A stretch of 7,575 nucleotides of DNA from contig PFBB01000011.1 of NCBI GenBank assembly GCA_002773475.1, forward strand, positions 5,602-13,176, in the 5' to 3' direction. This DNA is from Candidatus Harrisonbacteria bacterium CG10_big_fil_rev_8_21_14_0_10_44_23 (GTDB lineage: Bacteria > Patescibacteriota > Minisyncoccia > UBA6257 > 1-14-0-10-44-23). Of the stretch, positions 5,059-7,575 are shown in pieces (positions within the stretch are counted from its first letter, which is position 1; every line of letters starts with the position of its first letter). The notes beneath the pieces are model-generated. The model did not search any database. It had not been told where the DNA came from and worked only from the letters and a program-made list of their open reading frames with translations. The translations under genes were made by a program, and so were the position numbers.

Positions 5059-6582
5059 ATGATATTTTCCAATCCATTGCTGTGGGCATTTTTGGCTTTG
5101 GGCCTATCAGTAGGCTATTTTGTCAGAAACCTAATAGCCACAAGACGAGCTCGACGAATCGAAGAAACAATCCGCAAGCGGATCTCCGACGCTAAAGTTC
5201 AAGCCCAGGGGATAATCTCCGACGCCCAACAGCAATCAATTAAATTGCTGGAGGATGTCAAGAAAGAAGAAAAAGAAACTAAAGAAAAACTCGAGAAAAC
5301 CGAGGAGCGTTTGCATTCGCGAGAAGAGAGCCTAGAAAAACAATTAGTTACTGTCGGTGAAAGAGAAGAGCGTCTTTCTGCGGAGCGAGAGAAAGTATCC
5401 CAAGAGAGAGATGAACTCAAAGAAGTTAAAGAAAAAACCGTCACCGAGCTAGAAAAAATTGCCAGTCTCAGCAAAGAAGAAGCAAAGGAAAAAATCTTTG
5501 AAGAGGTTAAAGAAGCCTACAAAACTGATCTCACCGAAACCATCCAACACATGGAACACGATCGGAAAGACGAGATCGAAAAAAAGGCCTCCGATATTAT
5601 CACCGGCGCACTAATGCGCTACTCTCGCTCACACGTTAGCGATGTGACAACCACCGTGTTCACTCTTCCAAGCGAAGACCTCAAGGGTAAGATCATCGGC
5701 CGAGAAGGCCGCAATATTAAAGCTCTAGAGAGAGCCACTGGGGTAGATATCATTGTTGATGAGACTCCAGAGACAGTAATTCTATCTTCCTTTGACCCAC
5801 TCCGCCGAGAAATTGCCAAAATAAGCTTAGAAAGATTGGTCACCGACGGACGCATCCAGCCAGCGCGTATTGAAGAGACCGTTGAAGAAGTAAAGCAAGA
5901 CTTGATCAAACGAATGCAAGACATTGGAGAAGAGGCCTCGATGGAGGTTGGCGTAGTTGGTTTTCCAAAAGAGATTCTTCAGCTTATCGGCCGCCTTCAC
6001 TTCCGCACCAGCTATGGCCAAAACGTTCTCACCCACTCTATCGAGATGGCCCACATTGCTGGAATGATTGCTCGCGAGCTCGGCTCCAACATTGATGTTG
6101 CAAAGAAGGGAGCGTTGGTCCACGACATTGGTAAAGCCATTAGCCACGAGGTTGAAGGTACCCACGTTGACCTAGGAATGAAGATTTTGACCAAGTACGG
6201 TGTGGATGAGTCGGTAATTAATGCAATGCGCTCCCACCATGAAGATTACCCATTCGCCTCCCCGGAGTCCTTTATCGTTACTGCTGCCGACATCCTCTCT
6301 GCTGGTCGCCCTGGCGCCCGTCGAGACAGTGTTGAGCAATACCTAAAGCGGTTACGAGACCTGGAAGGCATCGCCAGCAACTTTAAGGGAGTAAAACAGG
6401 CTTATGCTCTATCCGCCGGAAGAGAGATCCGAATTTTCGTAGTTCCAGAACAAATCGACGACTTCGGAGCACTTCAAATGGCCAAAGACATCGCTTCTAA
6501 AGTGCAACACGAATTGAAATATCCGGGAGAAATAAAGGTTAACGTCATCAGAGAAACTCGAGCAGTAGAATACGCCAGGTAG
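5059..6582 (+). CDS. rny: Ribonuclease Y
   Basis: This membrane-anchored endoribonuclease starts mRNA decay in bacteria that lack or do not rely on RNase E. Its 507 residues are close to the family norm of about 520. Order of parts: N-terminal transmembrane helix (about 5-23), a long highly charged coiled coil (about 30-180), a KH RNA-binding domain with the GREGRN loop (KIIGREGRNIKALERATG, 211-228), and an HD domain with His326 (LTHSIEMAH), His355-Asp356 (ALVHDIGKA), His393-His394 (RSHHEDYP) and Asp411 (TAADILSAGRPGAR). The C-terminal REIRIFV and IKVNVIRETRAVEYAR motifs are also typical. Two in-frame TAA codons just upstream fix the ATG. No Shine-Dalgarno motif precedes it. No terminator is seen before the HU gene, so some read-through into it is possible. 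Confidence 0.98.
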   Translation: MIFSNPLLWAFLALGLSVGYFVRNLIATRRARRIEETIRKRISDAKVQAQGIISDAQQQSIKLLEDVKKEEKETKEKLEKTEERLHSREESLEKQLVTVGEREERLSAEREKVSQERDELKEVKEKTVTELEKIASLSKEEAKEKIFEEVKEAYKTDLTETIQHMEHDRKDEIEKKASDIITGALMRYSRSHVSDVTTTVFTLPSEDLKGKIIGREGRNIKALERATGVDIIVDETPETVILSSFDPLRREIAKISLERLVTDGRIQPARIEETVEEVKQDLIKRMQDIGEEASMEVGVVGFPKEILQLIGRLHFRTSYGQNVLTHSIEMAHIAGMIARELGSNIDVAKKGALVHDIGKAISHEVEGTHVDLGMKILTKYGVDESVINAMRSHHEDYPFASPESFIVTAADILSAGRPGARRDSVEQYLKRLRDLEGIASNFKGVKQAYALSAGREIRIFVVPEQIDDFGALQMAKDIASKVQHELKYPGEIKVNVIRETRAVEYAR

Positions 6583-6593
6583 CCTTTATCCCC

Positions 6594-6620
6594 TTGCCTA
6601 AAGAGCAAATCATGTATAAT
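6594..6620 (+). promoter_or_regulatory. Promoter of the HU gene
   Basis: A perfect -10 box TATAAT (6615-6620) is preceded by a -35-like TTGCCT (6594-6599) at 15 bp. The spacing is short but the -10 is ideal. The start of transcription would be near 6627, about 38 nt before the ATG. The leader is A-rich and without a Shine-Dalgarno motif. Confidence 0.65.
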
Positions 6621-6664
6621 GATGAACATACGCGGTCGAATTTAAAAATCAAACAATCAAACAA

Positions 6665-6943
6665 ATGAACAAAGCAGAATTAATTGACGCAGTAATGAAC
6701 GGCGCCGGACTAGACTCAAAAGCTCAGGCTGAGAGAGTAGTCAACGCTTTCACCGATGCTGTTAAAAACGAGCTAGCCCGCGGAGGAGACGTTGCCATCA
6801 CTGGCTTTGGCACCTTCAAGACAGCTAAAAGAGCTGCCCGACAAGGCATCAACCCAAAGACCGGAGAGAAGATCCAAATCGCCGCTGCCACTCGACCAAA
6901 GTTCACAGCTGGTAAGGCCCTAAAAGAAGCTGTCAACAAATAA
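6665..6943 (+). CDS. hup: DNA-binding protein HU
   Basis: This is a 92-residue histone-like nucleoid protein of the HU/IHF family. It acts as a dimer that bends and compacts DNA with little sequence preference. It begins with the typical MNKAELIDAV helix. The core GDVAITGFGTFKTAKRAAR (residues about 41-59) is followed by the DNA-binding arm, with the hallmark GINPKTGEKIQIAAATRPKF, including the intercalating Pro of NPKTG. The C-terminal helix TAGKALKEAVNK completes the fold. Length and motifs fit HU rather than IHF. It has its own promoter and a strong terminator, so it is a single-gene unit 82 nt downstream of rny. Confidence 0.97.
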   Translation: MNKAELIDAVMNGAGLDSKAQAERVVNAFTDAVKNELARGGDVAITGFGTFKTAKRAARQGINPKTGEKIQIAAATRPKFTAGKALKEAVNK

Positions 6944-6965
6944 GTCCATTTCTGACAATAAAAAT

Positions 6966-7014
6966 CCCGCCCTTGGGCGACGCGTAGCGTTTAGCCTGGC
7001 GGGTTTTTTATTTT
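6966..7014 (+). terminator. Rho-independent terminator after HU
   Basis: CCCGCC (6966-6971) pairs with GGCGGG (6998-7003). The region between them also folds: GGC/GCC (6976-6978 with 6994-6996) and ACGC-GTA-GCGT (6980-6990). The result is a long hairpin with small bulges. Six T's (7004-7009) follow, then A and four more T's. An A-run on the left side could let it work in both directions. It starts 22 nt after the HU stop. Confidence 0.9.
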
Positions 7015-7065
7015 CTCTTTTTCTTACTGCCAATAACTGTTAACTAGTAATTATTCACTCCCCTA

Positions 7066-7094
7066 TTGATTTCGCCATTATAAATTCCTATACT
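7066..7094 (+). promoter_or_regulatory. Sigma70-type promoter for the small ORF and tRNA-Gly
   Basis: TTGATT (7066-7071) and TATACT (7089-7094) are separated by 17 bp. Transcription would start near 7101, giving a leader of about 16 nt. It is the only good promoter upstream of the tRNA, so it probably serves both genes. Confidence 0.7.
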
Positions 7095-7116
7095 ATCATT
7101 ACTGTATTAGGTATAT

Positions 7117-7272
7117 ATGCTAAAGAAAACCGCAAAAATCTTATTGGTAGCTATCGTTATTCTTGGCCTAACCGCCACCTATGTTTTGTCTGGACTGACC
7201 TCTGGATCAAGAAGCACTACTAGCAATAATCCGTATACAGGAGGCCCCAGCAGTCCCCCACCAAGCAACTAG
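7117..7272 (+). CDS. Small single-span membrane or secreted peptide, 51 residues, unknown function
   Basis: I do not recognise this gene. The peptide starts MLKKTAK, followed by a hydrophobic helix ILLVAIVILGLTATYVL (about residues 8-24), then a short Ser/Thr/Gly/Pro-rich tail ending SSPPPSN. This looks like an uncleaved signal anchor or a signal peptide with a small low-complexity exported part. No lipobox cysteine is present. In favour of a real gene are a good promoter at optimal spacing, a weak Shine-Dalgarno-like AGGT (7109-7112) 4 nt before the ATG, and sensible membrane topology. Against it are its short length and the lack of a known family. The tRNA begins 7 nt after its TAG, so both are probably on one transcript. 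Confidence 0.6.
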   Translation: MLKKTAKILLVAIVILGLTATYVLSGLTSGSRSTTSNNPYTGGPSSPPPSN

Positions 7273-7279
7273 TATCCTC

Positions 7280-7350
7280 GCGGGCGTAGTACAGTGGTAG
7301 TACATATCCTTGCCATGGATAAGACGGGAGTTCGATTCTCCTCGCCCGCT
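7280..7350 (+). tRNA. tRNA-Gly(GCC)
   Basis: A full cloverleaf can be drawn. The acceptor stem GCGGGCG (7280-7286) pairs perfectly with 7343-7349. The D-stem is GTAC/GTAC with loop AGTGGTA. The anticodon stem TATCC/GGATA encloses the loop TTGCCAT with anticodon GCC at 7312-7314. The variable loop has 4 nt. The T-stem GGGAG/CTCCT contains one G-U pair, and its loop is TTCGATT. Discriminator base 73 is T, as is usual for bacterial tRNA-Gly. CCA is not encoded (CAG follows), so a CCA-adding enzyme must finish it. It reads GGC and GGU codons. Confidence 0.97.
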
Positions 7351-7385
7351 CAGCTAAATCAATTAAAAAAATAAACATAATAAAC

Positions 7386-7575
7386 ATGGAAGGAAACATT
7401 CAAGCTCAGGATCCCACACCAGCACCGCAAGTGACGATGCTTGTTGGTCCAATTGAGCTTATTAAGTCCGCTTGGTCGCAATACAAACGCTTCTTCAAGA
7501 CTTTGGTAGCAGTAGCAGCAGTACCAATGCTTGCTCTAGCGATCGTTCAAATCATCAACATGAAGATTTTCACCC
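7386..7575 (+). CDS. Putative membrane protein, N-terminal part, runs off the right edge
   Basis: An open frame of 63 complete codons has no stop before the edge. A short polar, proline-rich start (EGNIQAQDPTPAPQ) leads to VGPIELIKSAWSQYKRFF and then a hydrophobic segment (LVAVAAVPMLALAIVQII). The GPIELIKxAWxxYK lead-in followed by membrane helices resembles N-termini of multi-span proteins often seen in Patescibacteria, but I cannot name a family. The leader is A-rich and has no Shine-Dalgarno motif. No separate promoter is seen in the 35 nt after the tRNA, so it may be read from the upstream promoter. Confidence 0.7.
   Translation, partial: MEGNIQAQDPTPAPQVTMLVGPIELIKSAWSQYKRFFKTLVAVAAVPMLALAIVQIINMKIFT

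Noticed and set aside
5031..5060. Upstream ATG at 5031 as a leader ORF overlapping rny
   Set aside because: It runs out of frame into rny with no sensible product or ribosome site. It probably arises by chance in an A-rich leader.
5619..6194. Minus-strand frames opposite rny
   Set aside because: They are antisense shadows of the KH and HD domains of RNase Y.
1..7575. UGA-to-glycine recoding (Gracilibacteria/Absconditabacteria)
   Set aside because: All long genes, up to 516 codons, are intact when UGA is read as stop, and the only tRNA seen is the standard tRNA-Gly(GCC).

Overview
The window reads as ordinary chromosomal bacterial DNA from a small-genome lineage. I lean towards Patescibacteria (Candidate Phyla Radiation). 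The reasons are the mix of housekeeping genes, the near absence of Shine-Dalgarno motifs before the genes, strongly AT-rich promoters, a tRNA without an encoded CCA end, and a membrane-protein start at the right edge of a style common in that group. This assignment is inference. No marker gene here settles it. The genetic code looks standard: long genes read through without in-frame UGA.

Layout: (1) 1-722, minus strand: exonuclease III (AP endonuclease), cut by the left edge. (2) 742-1110: a 91-residue ArsR-type winged-helix regulator between two identical 34-bp direct repeats, each a perfect 14-6-14 inverted repeat. (3) 1102-2043, minus: a XerC/XerD-type tyrosine recombinase whose stop codon lies inside the second repeat. 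(4) 2156-3214, minus: RmuC. (5) 3354-4904, minus: cofactor-independent phosphoglycerate mutase, followed by an intrinsic terminator. (6) 5059-6582, plus: RNase Y, divergent from gpmI, with a strong sigma70-type promoter. (7) 6665-6943, plus: HU, with its own promoter and a strong terminator. (8) 7117-7350, plus: a 51-residue single-span membrane or secreted peptide and, 7 nt after its stop, tRNA-Gly(GCC). (9) 7386-end: the start of a putative membrane protein.

ExoIII, RmuC, Xer and HU all act on DNA repair, recombination or nucleoid structure, RNase Y on mRNA turnover, and GpmI on lower glycolysis. Most genes appear to be transcribed singly from their own promoters. The clearest exception is the small peptide gene plus tRNA, which probably share a transcript.

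The most interesting part is the arsR segment. Its flanking repeats match in every base, including the asymmetric 6-bp spacer, and the inner 28 bp has the 11-6-11 geometry of dif-type sites. A complete tyrosine recombinase gene abuts them. Two readings compete: a tiny Xer-excisable cassette (330-bp repeat unit), or a pair of ArsR operators that also lie over the xth/arsR divergent promoters. Sequence alone does not decide between them.
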